64,000 nucleotides of DNA from Cymodocea nodosa (Eukaryota; Streptophyta; Magnoliopsida; Alismatales; Cymodoceaceae): contig CM072345.1 of NCBI GenBank assembly GCA_036874045.1, forward strand, positions 5,605,501-5,669,500. The letters are read 5' to 3'. A program made the translations under genes and the position numbers. Under the pieces are notes generated by a model. The model was not told the origin of the DNA. It did no database searches and saw nothing but the letters and a program-made list of their open reading frames with translations. Positions within the stretch are counted from its first letter, which is position 1. Every line of letters starts with the position of its first letter. Positions 31,869 to 44,860 of the stretch are shown here, one piece after another.

Positions 31869-33722
31869 TGTTCGTGTTTTCCCAGCACTACACTAGAAAA
31901 ACTTGGATTTGTTACTTCTATTTTTACTTAGTTAATTTATCTTTATGCCTATTCTTTCTTTTAGAAGTAAACAAACAACCTTTAATACAATTTAGATATT
32001 AATTCCAATTTGTACTTTAACTACAAGTGCACAGTGTCTATTGTAGTAGTGTGCAAGTACAGGTCAATCCCACAGGGAATTGCTGACGAATTTAAGAAAT
32101 GTTTGATTGTGAACAATTCAAATTTATATTCAATAAGCACTCCGTTGAGTTACAGTTAACTCAACGGACTAAGTTCGTTGAGTTATGGATAACTCAACGG
32201 ACTATCCTCGTGGACTTAAGTTAACTCCACGAGCCTATATCTTCTTTATAATACTGCTAATTACAGAGGAATTCGGCCAACCATTGGGCGATTCCACAGA
32301 TTGTAAATAACATCAATTAAGCTTTTTAATGCTAGTTAACATTGGATTTATCATTATGCAATACTAACATTCAGATAATTCAAACAGTAACCATTAAAAT
32401 CTTTAAGTGTTTTGTACGAACCAATTTCAGTAAACTGTAAAATTAAAACTAACATAAAACAATCATAAAATTAATACAGATAACATTAATCACGATACAA
32501 CACCAATAATACAACACTCAAATACAACATACAAACAAAGATAAATTGTTTTTTGGTATTTTTGTTTTGATGTGATGGGCGAAAGGTGAAATGTAAAGTA
32601 ATTTCACTTGACAGTAAATACTTCCGACACTACTTGCAACGCGATTACACCACTGAAAATTGAACCACTTACAATTCTGTCTCCTCTCCCTATAGAATCG
32701 CGAGTCCAGAATTGCAAGATGATCTCCTCTTCAGCATACAGGCATCAACCCAAAGCCAAGGCTAAAAACTTTACGATCTCCTGAAATATGAGTCGACGCT
32801 TGATGAAAATGTCTTCCCTTCCCGCGACGCGATCACTCCTCATAGTGGTTGTCAGGCACTATGTTTGGCTCGGAATCGACCCGACATCAGGCAAGTATCC
32901 TCACAGACCTCCGATGATTGGTGATTATGGTGGTGATACAATGGTTGGTGTGATACTTTGGAGAATCGCCGATATTGTCTGCAGAAAGCTCGGTGCTCCT
33001 CCTCTGTATACACTGGCCGTCAATCGATCACACTCTTTCTTTTTTTTCTTCTTTTCTTTTATATTTCTTCAGTGGTAACTACTTCTGCTTGAATGGTCAG
33101 TTGGATTTCCTTCCTTCAGATCAACGGTGATGATTTCTTTCTCCCTACGCGATTGAATTCCTACGTGATACGAGCAAACGTGGTTTTTCCTTCCAACTGT
33201 CTGTTCCTACAACCACTATAGTGGCATATTAGAAAATATATAGTCCGTGGAGTTACAGATAACTCAACGGACTTCCTTCTTTGATTTAACTATAAAACAT
33301 GTGCAAAAATAACAACTTAAGTTTATAACGCTAACCTAACGCGTTGCCTTAGTGTATTTTCATGTAACTCAACGCGTGCAGTTATACTAACTTAACAAGT
33401 TATAACGTAAGTAAATCTACCAGCTCTCAACACGTGTCAGTAGCAATTTAAACATAAAATAACATTCCGGAGAGTTACAAGTATAACTATCCGATGCTCA
33501 GATGCATTTTCGGATACTTAAGAATTTCACAACCTGCAATTTACCGACAGTTCATAAATATACTAAATTAACATTAATTCCCCAAAATTAAGTAGATTCT
33601 TCAATTAAAGCATATAACAGTGCAATTATAACATAATGGCTTAATTCTCATATGATAAGCTAAATATTATGCAATTAACCATCATTTAACCGTTAATAAT
33701 ATGCACTTTTTCATTCTAAACA
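31869..33722 (-). repeat. 5' LTR of G2
   Basis: 1,854 bp from TGTTCGTG to TCTAAACA on the plus strand. Contains paired words CCGTTGAGTTA-CAGT-TAACTCAACGG, TTCGTTGAGTTA-TGGA-TAACTCAACGGA and CTCGTGGACTTAA...TAACTCCACGAG (32140-32235), another pair at 33243-33275, and a U3 block (33317-33400) alignable with the Copia B LTR. Directly beyond 33722 is integrase sequence of G1. Confidence 0.92.
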
Positions 33723-36700
33723 CCCACACATCAAAGATTTCAACATCAACAATATGATTAAGAGGCAGCATATTCCTCTTTGATATTCTTCCTATTTGTT
33801 GAAACTTTAAACAGCTTAAACAGTATTTATGAGCATCTTTGAATAGTGTTGGCCAATAAAATCCACATTGCAAAATTTTTGCAATAGTTTTCCTTGAACC
33901 AAAATGCCCTCCACATGCTTGGTCATGGCAGAAAGACAATATGCTTTGATATTCAGTTTTTGGAACACACCTCCTTAAAACCAGATTAGGACATTTCTTA
34001 AATAAGTATGGGTCTTCCCAATAGTAATATCTCACTCTTGAAAAGAACAATTTCTTATCATGTCTATTCCAATCCTTAGGTGTTAAACCAGTAACTAAGT
34101 AATTAACTATGTCTGGATACCAAGGCATTGTGTTGATGGTCATTAACTGTTCATTAGGAAAATTATCCTTAATTTTAATATTTGATTTTTCTATTTGTAA
34201 TCTTGATAAATGATCTGCTACTACATTCTCACAACCTTTTTTATCTTTAATTTCTAGATCAAATTCTTGTAATAATAATATCCATCGGATCAATCTAGGT
34301 TTAGTCTCTTTCTTTGCTATTAGGTGTTTTAAAGCTAAATGATCCATGTATACTATCACTTTAGCTCCAATCAAATATGATCTAAACTTTTCTAAGGCAA
34401 ACACAACAGCTAACAACTCTTTTTCAGTAGTTGTGTAATTAACTTGAGCATCATTTAAGGTTTTGCTTGCATAATGAATCACTCTAGGAGATTTTTCTAT
34501 CTTCTGTCCCAACACTACTCCTATAGCAAAATCAGATGCATCACACACTAATTCAAATGGATGGCTCCAATCAGGTGCTTGTATTATAGGAGTTGAAATT
34601 AAGCTAGTTTTAAGCTTGAAAAATGATTGTTTGCAATTTTTACCAAAGTTGAATGGGACATCTTTTAATAGATTAGTTAAAGATCTAGCTATTTTGCTAA
34701 AATCTTTAATAAATCTTCTATAAGATCTAGCATGTCCTAGAAATGATCTAATATCTTTTACTAATTTAGGTTCTAGTAGATTAGAAATTACTTCTATTTT
34801 AGCTTTATCTACTTCCAACCCCTTCTTTGAAACAACATGACCCAAGACAATTCCTTGATTAACCATGAAGTGACATTTTTCCCAATTTAGAACTAGATTT
34901 TTTTCCACACAGCGTTTTAATACTTGGTCTAAATTGTTTAAACACACTTCATATGAAGTTCCATAAACAGTAAAATCATCCATAAATATTTCTAAAAAAT
35001 CTTCAATCATTCCAGTGAATATGCCCTGCATACACCTTTGAAAGGTGGTTGGTGCATTGCATAATCTGAATAGCATTCTCTTAAAAGCATAAGTTCCATT
35101 AGGACAAGTGAAAGTCATTTTCTCTTGATCCTCTAATGCTATTAGAACTTGGTTATATCCTGAATACCCGTCTAGAAAACAAAAATATTCTTGCCCTGCT
35201 AATTTCTCTAGCATTTGATCTATAAAAGGTAAGGGAAAATGATCTTTCCTAGTTACAACATTCAGCTTTCTATAGTCTATACACACTCTCTAGCCTGATT
35301 GAATTCTAGTAGGTATTAAGTCTTGACTTTCATTCCTAATAACTGTTAATCCTGATTTCTTGGGAACTACATGGATTGGACTAACCCATGAGCTATCAGA
35401 AATCGGATAAATTATGTCATTATCTAACCATTTCACTATTTCCTTCCTGACTAATTCTTTAAGGTTTGGATTTAATCTCCTCTCAAGAATTCTAACTAGT
35501 TTAGCATTCTCTTCTAAATATATGTGGTGACAACATAAAGTTGAACTTAACCCTTTCATATCAGTCATAGTCCATCCTATGGCTTCTTTATAAGTTTTTA
35601 CTACATCTTTTAATTTAGAAATTTGATCCTCTTTTAAATCTGAAGCAATAATGATTGGACATGTTCGTTTTTGTTCCAAAAATATATAGGTTAATTTAGG
35701 AGGTAAAGGTTTTAATTCTAACTGTTGCCCATTAGAAGCTAGAGCTCCTAATTGAACATCATTAATTTCTTCTTGATCTCGTTCTACATTTATGCTTTCA
35801 CTTTCTTCTAAAATCTTAAAATTAAGTTGCCTATTTAATTCTTCTTGAATCACATCATCTAGCATATCTCCTTCATCCTCTAAAAAGTCTATAGTATGTA
35901 AGGACATTTCTAACTCTTCAAACTTTTCTAGTTTGAAAAGGTTTAATTGAGTATCCTCATTACCATATGCTAACTTCATAATTCCAGTTTTACAATTTAT
36001 AAAGGTCCCTGATGTTGCTAAAAATGGTCTTCCCAAAATTAAAGATGTATCACTATTTTTATGCTTAATTTGTTGGGAATCCAAAATTACAATATCAATA
36101 GGATATATGAATTTTTTGATTTTAATTAAGACATCATCTATTTTTCCTCTAGGGTATCTTATACTTCTATCAGCTAATTGAATAACAATCCTAGTAGGGA
36201 TTAAGCCTTCTAATCCTAATGATGCAAATATATCACTTGGCATAACATTTATACCTGCACCTAGGTCTATTAAGGTTCTTTCTAGAATGGTATTTCCTAT
36301 GGTGCATGATATAACAGGGATTCCAAGATCATATAACTTTTTAGGAATTTGTGGCAGAAATAAGGAACTACTTTGCTCAGCTAAAAAGACTTTCCTTAAA
36401 ACTTTTCTCTCTTTTCTTAGTACACCAATCCTTAAAAAATTTAGCACAAGGTAGCATTGTCTACAATAAGTCTAACAAAGGAATGTTAACTTGTACTTTT
36501 TCAAAAATTTCTCTAATTTTTTCTTGTTTTTCAAGAAATGTTTGTTGTAATCTTTCAGGATAGGGTGCTAATGATTGTGATTTAAAAGATTCTTTTTCTT
36601 TCATTTGATTTGTTTGATCATTTTTAGTCTCATTTTTTGATTCAGACTTTTCTTCATTGATTTCTATATTTTCAGATATTATATTTTCATTATCATTTTG

Positions 36701-37180
36701 ATTTGTGTTCTTACCCATCTTTATATTACTTTCTTTTTGAATTCTTGATGGTATATCAATTCCAAATCTTAGTGTTATACATACATCTTTCAGATTTTCG
36801 TTACTTTCTTGATGTTCCTGTATTTCATTTTCTTGATTATGATCTTCAACTATTTTTAGTTTTAAATTGCATTCTTTAAATTCTATTGCATTGGTATTCT
36901 TTGTTGTTTGTATGTCTTGCAAATTGTGTAAATCTATAACATTAAAGTTTTCATTTGTATTGTCCTGTTGCATAAATTGTAATTTCATTATAAACTCGTC
37001 CAATGCTTTTAGTTTTCTTTCCAAATCATCTAATCTCATTACATTCAATTTTTGATTGATTTTCATTATAGTTTTTTCAGTTTCGTATATAATATCAATT
37101 TTAGGTTCTGAATATGTTTCCTTATAGTTTAATTGGTTGACTTCTTGTTGCTGACACATATATTGATCTAGTTTGTCCAT
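33723..37180 (-). pseudogene. Pol block of G1, cut in integrase
   Basis: Order from high to low coordinates: Gln/Lys/Asn-rich frame without capsid core (37180-36461), containing CITLRFGIDIPSR, which corresponds to the conserved ITLRSG motif between gag and protease; protease (LIDLGAGINVMPSDIF); RT including CIDYRKLN and FLEIFMDDF (near 34980); RNase H ([16 protein letters not shown]); integrase zinc finger ([10 protein letters not shown]...[11 protein letters not shown]). It stops at 33723, where the G2 LTR begins; the remaining integrase of G1 is not found elsewhere in the window. Closely similar to G2 pol. Broken, with about three breaks before the cut. Confidence 0.92.
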
Positions 37181-37542
37181 GTTTTGTTCTAAATTACGCT
37201 CCAGTCTATCATACCTATCCTAAACTTCATTGTCTCTCAACATATTACACATTCTAAGCTAACCATCAGTTGGGTAAACTATAAGATTCTCATACTCAGC
37301 TCTATTATATTGAATATAATTCATCTATTGTTCATGTGCTCTAACCATCTACAACCGTCTCAATTTCAAATAATCAGAGATGTCGTGACCTTCCAATCTG
37401 TAGAATTCACATATGCTAACTATAAGTTTCAAAAATCTTTGAGCATAAGCATATGCCATATTCTCGATTATAGAAGAAAACACACAATACATCTCTTACT
37501 ATTAAAACGAAACAGCACTTAGAGTTGCTTAGCTACTCAACT
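37181..37542 (-). other. Leader of G1 before its first frame
   Basis: About 360 bases between primer site and the first long frame, clearly aligned with the G2 stretch 31500-31844. It shows weak traces of the same coiled frame but no capsid domain. No other feature seen. Confidence 0.6.
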
Positions 37543-37559
37543 CCCCAGCAACGGTGCCA
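37543..37559 (-). other. Primer-binding site of G1
   Basis: Plus-strand CCCCAGCAACGGTGCCA, two changes from the plant tRNA-Asp 3' end, seven bases before the LTR end TGATTGGG. Confidence 0.88.
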
Positions 37560-37566
37560 AAAAACT

Positions 37567-38960
37567 TGATTGGGTTTTTAGGTGGCACTAGAGAACTTGT
37601 TTAGTTCCCTAGCAACGATGCTAGAAAACTTGTTTGTCTTGTTAACTTCTGTTTGTAACTTAGTTAATTTGTCTTTATGCTTATCAGTAATTCCTTTTTA
37701 GAAGTCAACAAACAATCTTTCACACAAATTAGATATTAATTCCAATTTATATTTTAACTACAAGTGCATAGTGTATATTGTATTTGTGTGCAAGTACAAG
37801 TCGATCCCATAGAGAATTGAGCAAGAATTGTGTATTGTTCTATTTTTAATAATGAAATTTATATATTCAATAAGCACTCCGTTGAGTTATAGCTAACTCA
37901 ACGAACTAACCTCGTGGAATTGAATTAACTTAACGAAGCTATCTATCCAGTTTAATATTGCTATTTACAAAGGAATTCGGCCAACCATTGGGCGGTTCCA
38001 CAAATTGTAAATAACATCAATTAAGCTCTTTAATGCTAATTAATATTAGATTTATCATTCAACAACACTAACATTCAGATATTTCAAACAGTAACCATTA
38101 AAATCTTTAAGTATCAAGAACGATTCAATTTCAGTAAACTGTAAAACTATTTTCTATTTTCTAAATTAAACAAACATGAAACATTCACAACACTAACAAT
38201 GATAACATTAATCACGATACAAAACAAATAATACAACACTCAAATATTGACTATAAACACAAATAAGTTGTTTTTGGTATTTTTGTTTTGATATGATCAT
38301 GAAAATGGGCGAAAGGTGAAATGTAAAAGTAATATCTATCGACATTAAAAACTTCTGTCACTACATGCGACGCGATTACACCACTGAAAATTTAACCACT
38401 TACAATTCTGTCTCCTCTCCCTATAGAATCACAAGTCTAGAATTGCATGTTGATCTCCTCTTCAGCATACTAGCATCAACCCGAAACCAAGGCTAGAAGC
38501 TTTACAATCTCCTGAGATATGAGTCGGTGCTTGGTGAAAATGGCTTCCCTTCCCGTGACGCGATCACTCCTCACAGTGGTTGTCAGAAATTGTGTTTGGC
38601 TTAGAATCGACCCGACATTAGGAAAGTATCCTCACAGATCTCCGATGGTTGGTGATTATGGTCATGGTGGTGATGGTAGTGTGGAACTTTAGGGAACTTC
38701 CATCGCTGCCTGCAGTTAGCACGGTCCTCCTCCTCTACACACACACTAGCCACACTCTTCTTTGTTTTTTCTCCTTTTCTTTTATATTTCTTAGTAGTAA
38801 TTGCTTCTGCTTCGATGATCGGTTGGATTTCCTTCGTTCATATCAACGATAGTGATTTCTTCTTCCTTCCACGAGCGATTTCCTACGTGATATGTGCAAT
38901 CATGGTTTTCCTTTGAATGTCCTATTTCTGTAACTATTACAGTGGCATATTAGAAAATAA
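37567..38960 (-). repeat. G1 right (5') LTR, first part
   Basis: Aligns with 5827-5903 plus 16830-18140. It includes the LTR-internal primer-site-like CCCTAGCAACGATGCTA (37607-37623). About 5% different from the left LTR over the first 380 bases, mostly C/T and G/A. Interrupted at 38961 by a solo family A LTR. Confidence 0.92.
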
Positions 38961-40392
38961 TGTTAGGATCGATAGGCTCACTAGAGGGGGGGTGAATGGT
39001 GAAGGTATGTAAGTTTTGATTCTACAAAACAGTGAGATTAAATGAATTAAAAGCAAACAAACCAGTAAGAAAATAACACACAGCAAATTTTAGGTGGTTC
39101 ACCAACTTGGCTAGTCCACCCCCAAGATACACTTGGACTTCACTAAGTAGTCAAATACATACAACACTTACTTTCAGGTTGAAGCAAGAACCAACACTTA
39201 GAGCTTTCAGGTATAAGCTCAATAACCAACCTTTCTTTCTCGAGCTTTCAGGTTGAAGCTCTCAACCAACAATGAGTTTTCAGGTAGGAACTCACAAACC
39301 AATAGCTTTTAATTTTTCTATCAAAGTTTTGGCACATAGAGCTTTTTTGCAGTGAATCTTTAAGAGTATACTTGACTGTTTGCAGACTTGAGAGTGTATC
39401 TGGAATTTTGTGTAGCTCACTATATATTGTATGATCGTTATATCTATGTGATCTTCTCTTAAACTTCTTATATATATATACCAAAAGGTATAACGATCAC
39501 ATTTTTCTTCCAACAGATATATTCTACTATACTTGCTAAATAATCAGACCTAAATATGGTAAGTTACCGTTCTGTCTAATGTTCAGTAAGTAACCTTCCG
39601 ATTTCCTTTGATTTTTGAATGGTTATATGAATAACTCACCGAAAAGTGTCTATAACTTATCAAAACTTCACTTACATCCTGTTGTCTGTGTCACATGAGG
39701 ATTTTAAGTTGTTCACGTGAGGTGTCAAGTGTTCGGAGACTTGTAGTTTTAACTTACCGAAAAATTCTTGACTTCTGGATAGTTAACTATAGTAACTCTC
39801 TGATTTTTCTTTTAAACTTCCGACTGTTGTCTCTTTAATTCTGCATGTGTGTAATAGGATAACTTAAGTTTTGGATGGTTATACCTATAACTCACTGAAA
39901 TCCTTCAAATTTCGAATAGTTATCTTTCTAACTCTTTGAAAAGTCCTTTAAGCTTCTGTTCTGGATTTCTACACGTGTTTAATTGAATGACTTAAGTTTC
40001 GAATAGTTAGCCTTTCTAACTTTCCGATTTTCCTTGAGTTTTCGGATAGTTAACTCCTTAACTATTCAATCATTCAACCAACTGCTTTTCACAACTCTCT
40101 AAAGGCTTTATGATTTTGGATAGTTATTCTCCTAACTGTCCGACAATGTTGTTACTGCTTTAAATTAACTCTTCGGATACTTAAGTCTGTAACTCACTGA
40201 AGATTAACTTTCTTTCGGATACATAAGTCTGGAACTGTCCGATTTTCTATAGCTCTATAGTAGCACATTCTGGAATTAACTACGTCTTGTTTGTCTACCT
40301 TCTGATCTTTTGCTGCACTGACATAATTGTAAAATACAATATGATTCCTCACACAGGTTTTTTTGCATTATCAAAATACTTGGGTCCTAACA
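38961..40392 (-). repeat. Solo family A LTR in the G1 right LTR
   Basis: 1,432 bp, TGTTAGGATC...TCCTAACA, flanked by AATAA on both sides (38956-38960, 40393-40397). The intact site is seen at 18121-18146 in the left LTR. A diverged family A subtype: the hairpin block (39140-39320) has other stem sequences, and the paired-word region has fewer units. No interior remains, so it is a solo LTR. Confidence 0.92.
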
Positions 40393-40397
40393 AATAA

Positions 40398-41038
40398 ATG
40401 GTCCGTGGAGTTATAGATAACTCAATAGACTTACTTCGTTGATTTAACTATAAAACACGTGCACTAAAGAAATAAGCTGTTAACCTAATGTGTTACCTTA
40501 GTATGTATTCATGTAACTCAACGCATACAGTTATGCTAACTTAACGAGTTATACATGTGCATCTCACGTGATATACTAAAGCATTTAAATTTAACATATG
40601 CATAATTCTAACTTAACAAGTTCAAATATTTCGAACACTTACGAACCTAACTATCCAATGCTCAGATGCATTTCGGATAGTTAACAGATAACTTATCGAA
40701 AATCCACTTAAGTCATGCATTGTAGTTTCAACACATGTAATCTAGGAAATAATAAAATATTCTTTAAACATTTAAAACATAACTATCTGGTACATTAAAC
40801 ATAACTCTCTGAAATAACAGAAAATTCAGATACTAAAGAGTTTCATAGCCTGTAATTTACCGACAGTTCATAAATGTACTAAATTAATGCTAATTTCTTG
40901 GAATTATGCAGATTCTTTCATTAAAGCATATAATAGTGTAATTATAACATAATGGCTTAATTTTCATATGATAAGCTAAAAATTATGTAATTAACCATCA
41001 TTTAATCGTTAATATTATGCACTTTTTCATTCTAAACA
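40398..41038 (-). repeat. G1 right (5') LTR, second part
   Basis: Resumes GGTCCGTGGAGTTATAGATA as at 18139 and runs to TCTAAACA. Contains the U3 block shared with Copia LTR B (about 40455-40625). Followed by ATGTC, the G1 target duplication. Confidence 0.9.
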
Positions 41039-41136
41039 ATGTCTCGATTTGTTTTTGAGTTTTGAAATTTCAATTATAATCCAAAATGTTGAAAAACAAA
41101 ATTCACCCCCCTCTTGTGTAGCCATATGATCCTACA
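41039..41136 (+). repeat. 3' LTR of element B, final part
   Basis: Completes the LTR started at 4296: it matches the solo B LTR at 44983-45085 in reverse and ends TGATCCTACA. The next bases, AGAGT, would be the B target duplication, whose partner lies outside the window. Confidence 0.9.
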
Positions 41137-43025
41137 AGAGTATATAATAAATCAACAAAAACCATTGAGGAAACTCTACATGTGAAATTTCATGAAAATT
41201 CTCATTTGGATTTTAGATATGCTGAAAACTTTGATCTAGAAATTCTCCCAAAATTGGTACCAAATGATGTTGACAGAGAAATTGAGAGATTATCTAATGG
41301 AATAAGAAATATAAACTTAAATGATGAAGATTTAGAAGAAAATAATGTCATACCTATAGAAAATGTGGAACAACATAGAAATTGGCATTATGCTTCATCT
41401 CATCCTATTGATTAGATAATAGGTGATCCTAATCAAGGAGTTAGGATTAGGTCATCAATAGTCAACATTTGTGGTGCTTATTCATTTGTTTCCTTACTAG
41501 AACCTAAGAAAATTGAAGATGACTTAGAAGATGAATTTTGGTATTTAGCTATGCAAAATGAGCTAAATCAATTTATAAGAAATGAGGTATGGGATCTAGT
41601 TCCACCACTTGAAAATCAATCCATAATAGGAGTAAGGTGGGTATTTAGAAACAAAGTAGATCAGGATGTACATATAGTTAAAGCTAGGTTAGTTGCTCAA
41701 GGTTACAAGCAAGAGGAAGGAATTGACTATGATGAAACATTTGCTCCTATTACTAGACTAGAATCAATACGAATTTTGTTAGTACATGCTTGTTATATGG
41801 ATTTCAAATTATATCAAATGGATGTTAAGACTGCTTTTTTAAATGGATATATAAAAGAAGAAGTTTTTGTAAAACAACCTCTAGGTTTTGAGGATTCAAA
41901 ACATCCCGAGTATATTTATAAGCTTAAAAAGACACTATATGGCCTTAAACAAGCCCCTAGGTCTTGGTATGAGTGATTATTTAAATTTCTTATGGAAAAA
42001 GAGTATTCTATGGGAAAGGCAGATCACACTCTTTTTATCAAGAAAGTCGAAAAAGATATATTGGTAGTTCAAATCTATGTAGATGACATTATATTTGGTG
42101 CAGCAAATGATAAATTAGTTGAGTCTTTTTCAAATGACATGACTAATCAATTTGAGATGAGTATGATGGGTGAACTATCATTTTTTCTAGGCTTACAAAT
42201 TAAGCAGTTAGAACAAGGTACTTTTATTTCACAAGAAAAATATACTTGAGATTTATTAAAGAAGTTTGGATTAGACAACACTAAAAGAAAGAATACACCA
42301 ATGAGTACTATCACTAAGTTGGATAAAGATGACTCTGGAAAAACTGTAGATATAAAACAATATAGAAGTATGATTGGTTCGTTACTTTATTTAATAGCTA
42401 GCCGACCAAATATTATGTTTAGTGTGTGTACTTGTGCTAGATATCAATCTAATCCTAAAGAATCACACCCACTTGCTGTTAAATGAATTTTTAAATATCT
42501 ATTAGGAACCATCAATTTCAGATTGTTTTACTTTAAACACAATTCTTTAAATTTAATAGGCTATAGTGATGCTGATTTCGTAAGATGTAAGTTTGAAAGA
42601 AAAAACACTAATGACACTTGTCAATTATTAGGAAATTCCTTAGTATCATGGTTTAGCAAAAAGCAAAATTGTGTAACATTATCTATAACTAAGCTGAATA
42701 TATAGTTGTTGTACTTTGTTGTGCTCAAATCTTATGGATCAAACAAACTTTAAAAGATTTTAATTTAGCTTATGAACCAACTAAGATTTTCTGTAATAGT
42801 AGCTCTACAATAAGTTTGTCTTAAAATCCTATCTTACATTCACGAGTTAAACATATAGAAGTTCGACATCATTTTCTAAGGGATAATGTTATAAAAGGAA
42901 AAATAGTATTAAATTTTGTTCCTACCACAGAACATATAGCAAATCTATTTACAAAACCCTTAAATGAGAATACCTTTTCAAAATTATGATTAGAACTTGG
43001 TATCTATAGGTTATCTGATGTTTAA
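41137..43025 (+). pseudogene. Copia element F: RT and RNase H remnant
   Basis: Starts inside the linker between integrase and RT (ETLHVKFHE). Then RT ([30 protein letters not shown] near 41821, YVDDIIFG near 42077, MSMMGELSFFLGLQIKQ) and RNase H (GYSDADF..., ending near 43025). Closest in style to Sirevirus-like families A and E. The 5' part of F lies left of the window beyond element B, which inserted here. Broken, about eight breaks. Frame D downstream may be the env-like third gene of this same element. Confidence 0.88.
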
Positions 43026-43634
43026 ATTGTCCTATTCATTACATAATATTTTGGTTTGTTACAAAATAGCTTTAGAATTTAATTTCTTTATTAAAAAAAA
43101 ACTCAAAATATCTGTTTTCGAATTATTATTTACTAATAGTTAAGAATTTATGAAATTCTGATTTTTATTGAAGTCAATTTATTTAAGAAAAATTCAGAAA
43201 AGGTTACTTAAGGAAAGTTGATTTAATTCAATATGAGTGCCAACTGTATTTTTGTTACTTATATATATGCTATTATAGAGATTTTAACTAGAAAATACAT
43301 AGAAAATATGTACCATTTATTAAAGAAAACTTATTAGCATATTGTTAGAAAAATTAAGTCTTGTGATTGCCTCTTATTCAATTTACTATCTTGTTTTATT
43401 ATTTGTTTGCAATTACTTAAGTAATTAAGTCCGTTAGGGGATCTTAAACTCTAGTCACTTGAACCAACTAGTTTGGGATGTGCTGACTAAAAACTCATTT
43501 TATAAGTAATTCAAATTCTATTTAAAAAAAAAGAAGGTTACTTATTCTCACTTATCATTGAGTAACTAGTTATCTTTCCCGTAAGCAAGAGATTGTGATC
43601 ACGTAAAAAGATGATATTGTGGGAGGTAATACAT

Positions 43635-43653
43635 AAAAAAAAAGGGGGGGGGG
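43635..43653 (+). repeat. A9G10 homopurine run
   Basis: Nine A followed by ten G, preceded by GGGAGGTAATACAT. Could be a polypurine tract of F, but no LTR start follows directly. Confidence 0.6.
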
Positions 43654-43933
43654 CAATGTACTCAAGCTTAGTTCATTTTACAGGTGTTATAACAATTCTG
43701 CCATAATCTATACATATAATCTTTGTTATTATCTATTCTTTACACATAATATAATGCATTTATTTTCTTAAGTTTGTGTACTCATTATTGAATTCTTTTA
43801 AGTTACCTGAAGGTATATCTCTATGAATTTTCTTTTGTAAACTGAATGAAATAAAAGTCAAAAAGTCTAAATTGTTAAATCTACTACTTATTTCTGTATT
43901 TAAATTTAAAAAATAAAATAAAATAGAGAGACT

Positions 43934-44202
43934 CAAATCTATTTAGGGCTTGGCAACCCACTTAAGTACGTCATTTTGAACTTAAATGGCAAATCTATTT
44001 GGAGCTTGGTAACCCAGTTTAAGTATGTCATTTTGAACTTAAATCACAAATTTATTTAGGGTTTGGCAACCCACATAAGTCATCCATTTTAAACTTAAAT
44101 GACACATCTATTTAAGGCTTAGCAACCCACTTAAGTCAGCCATTTTGAACTTAAATGACAAATCTATTTGGGACTTGGCAACCCAATTTAAGTATGCCAT
44201 AG
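43934..44202. repeat. 56-bp minisatellite, five copies
   Basis: Units start at 43934, 43990, 44047, 44103 and 44159. Each reads roughly CAAATCTATTTAGGGCTTGG then CAACCCACTTAAGT and CATTTTGAACTTAAATG. The copies differ by 5-10 bases, and the last is partial. Confidence 0.92.
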
Positions 44203-44389
44203 TTTCTCTTGACTACATTTATGTGGGGGAGTAAACAATGACAAACAATGGTAAATTTAATCAAATGCAAAAATTCTAGAACTTATACTGATAAAAAGTT
44301 AGACTCATTCAGTTAATTTAACATAAAGTTATGTATTTCACTTGAATTCAGCTATTTTATCTCACATATCGATAACTAACCATCCGAGT

Positions 44390-44860
44390 TTTTTGTATTG
44401 TTATGTTTTACTCTTCTATAAACTCGAATAGTTAGATTTCTCTCTAAGTTTCTATTTTAAATTCTTATATTTCATCTTTTTAAGAAACTCGAACAGTTAT
44501 GCTTAAGTCTTTGACTTTTTCGCATATCCATTTAAGAAACTCGAATAGTTAACTTAATATTATTATATTTTTTATGAAAGACTTAAAATATGACAATAAC
44601 TATTCTAGTTTGTCATATAGTTATGTGCTTTACTACTCATAAAACTCGAATAGTTATCATAAGTCTTCGAGTTTTCTCATTTTTACTTACCCAGTAGTTA
44701 TTTTCTTTACACGAACAGTAACACTAAGTCTTCTACTTTTATAGGTGGTAAAACTCGTACAGTTATTGTAAGTATTCGAGTTATTTATTAGTAACAGATC
44801 TTATATTTATGACTTCAATGATTGAATCTATTTATCCGTTTATAAACTCGAAGAGTTATA
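44390..44860. promoter_or_regulatory. CTCGAATAGTTA word array upstream of frame D
   Basis: ACTCGAATAGTTA or close variants (centre AAT, AAC, AAG) appear near 44417, 44481, 44536, 44641, 44751 and 44844, plus a reverse copy near 44600. The array ends about 100 bases before the frame D start. Confidence 0.7.

Larger units (their letters stand above)
24091..33722 (-). mobile_element. G2, rearranged Athila-like element nested in G1
   Basis: Reading leftward: complete 5' LTR (31869-33722), tRNA-Asp type primer site, gag-less frame, protease, RT, RNase H, integrase, hairpin array, env-like frame, inverted env-like piece, truncated 3' LTR. It is the same family as G1 but lacks G1's LTR extension. 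Its flanks do not match: integrase sequence of G1 on the right (from 33723) and env-like sequence of G1 on the left (to 24090), with no target duplication. Recombination between two insertions, or a large deletion, must be assumed. Broken, about ten breaks. Confidence 0.8.
5827..41038 (-). mobile_element. G1, large Athila-like Gypsy element with nested insertions
   Basis: Both LTRs, a tRNA-Asp type primer site (37543-37559) and a polypurine tract (18825-18837) are present, and LTR B continues uninterrupted across its two ends, so this is one insertion. The two G1 LTRs share a private ~65-base extension absent from G2. Reading leftward the interior holds: a leader, a gag-less frame with protease and reverse transcriptase, element G2, env-like pieces, a gag core, an F-box gene, the polypurine tract. 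Without its nested guests it is about 22 kb including G2. LTR divergence is about 5% by eye, suggesting an insertion a few million years old under usual plant rates. Broken throughout, well over ten breaks. Confidence 0.85.

Noticed and set aside
43915-44230. Minisatellite as a CRISPR-like array
   Set aside because: Units are contiguous and degenerate without unique spacers, and the DNA is of plant origin.
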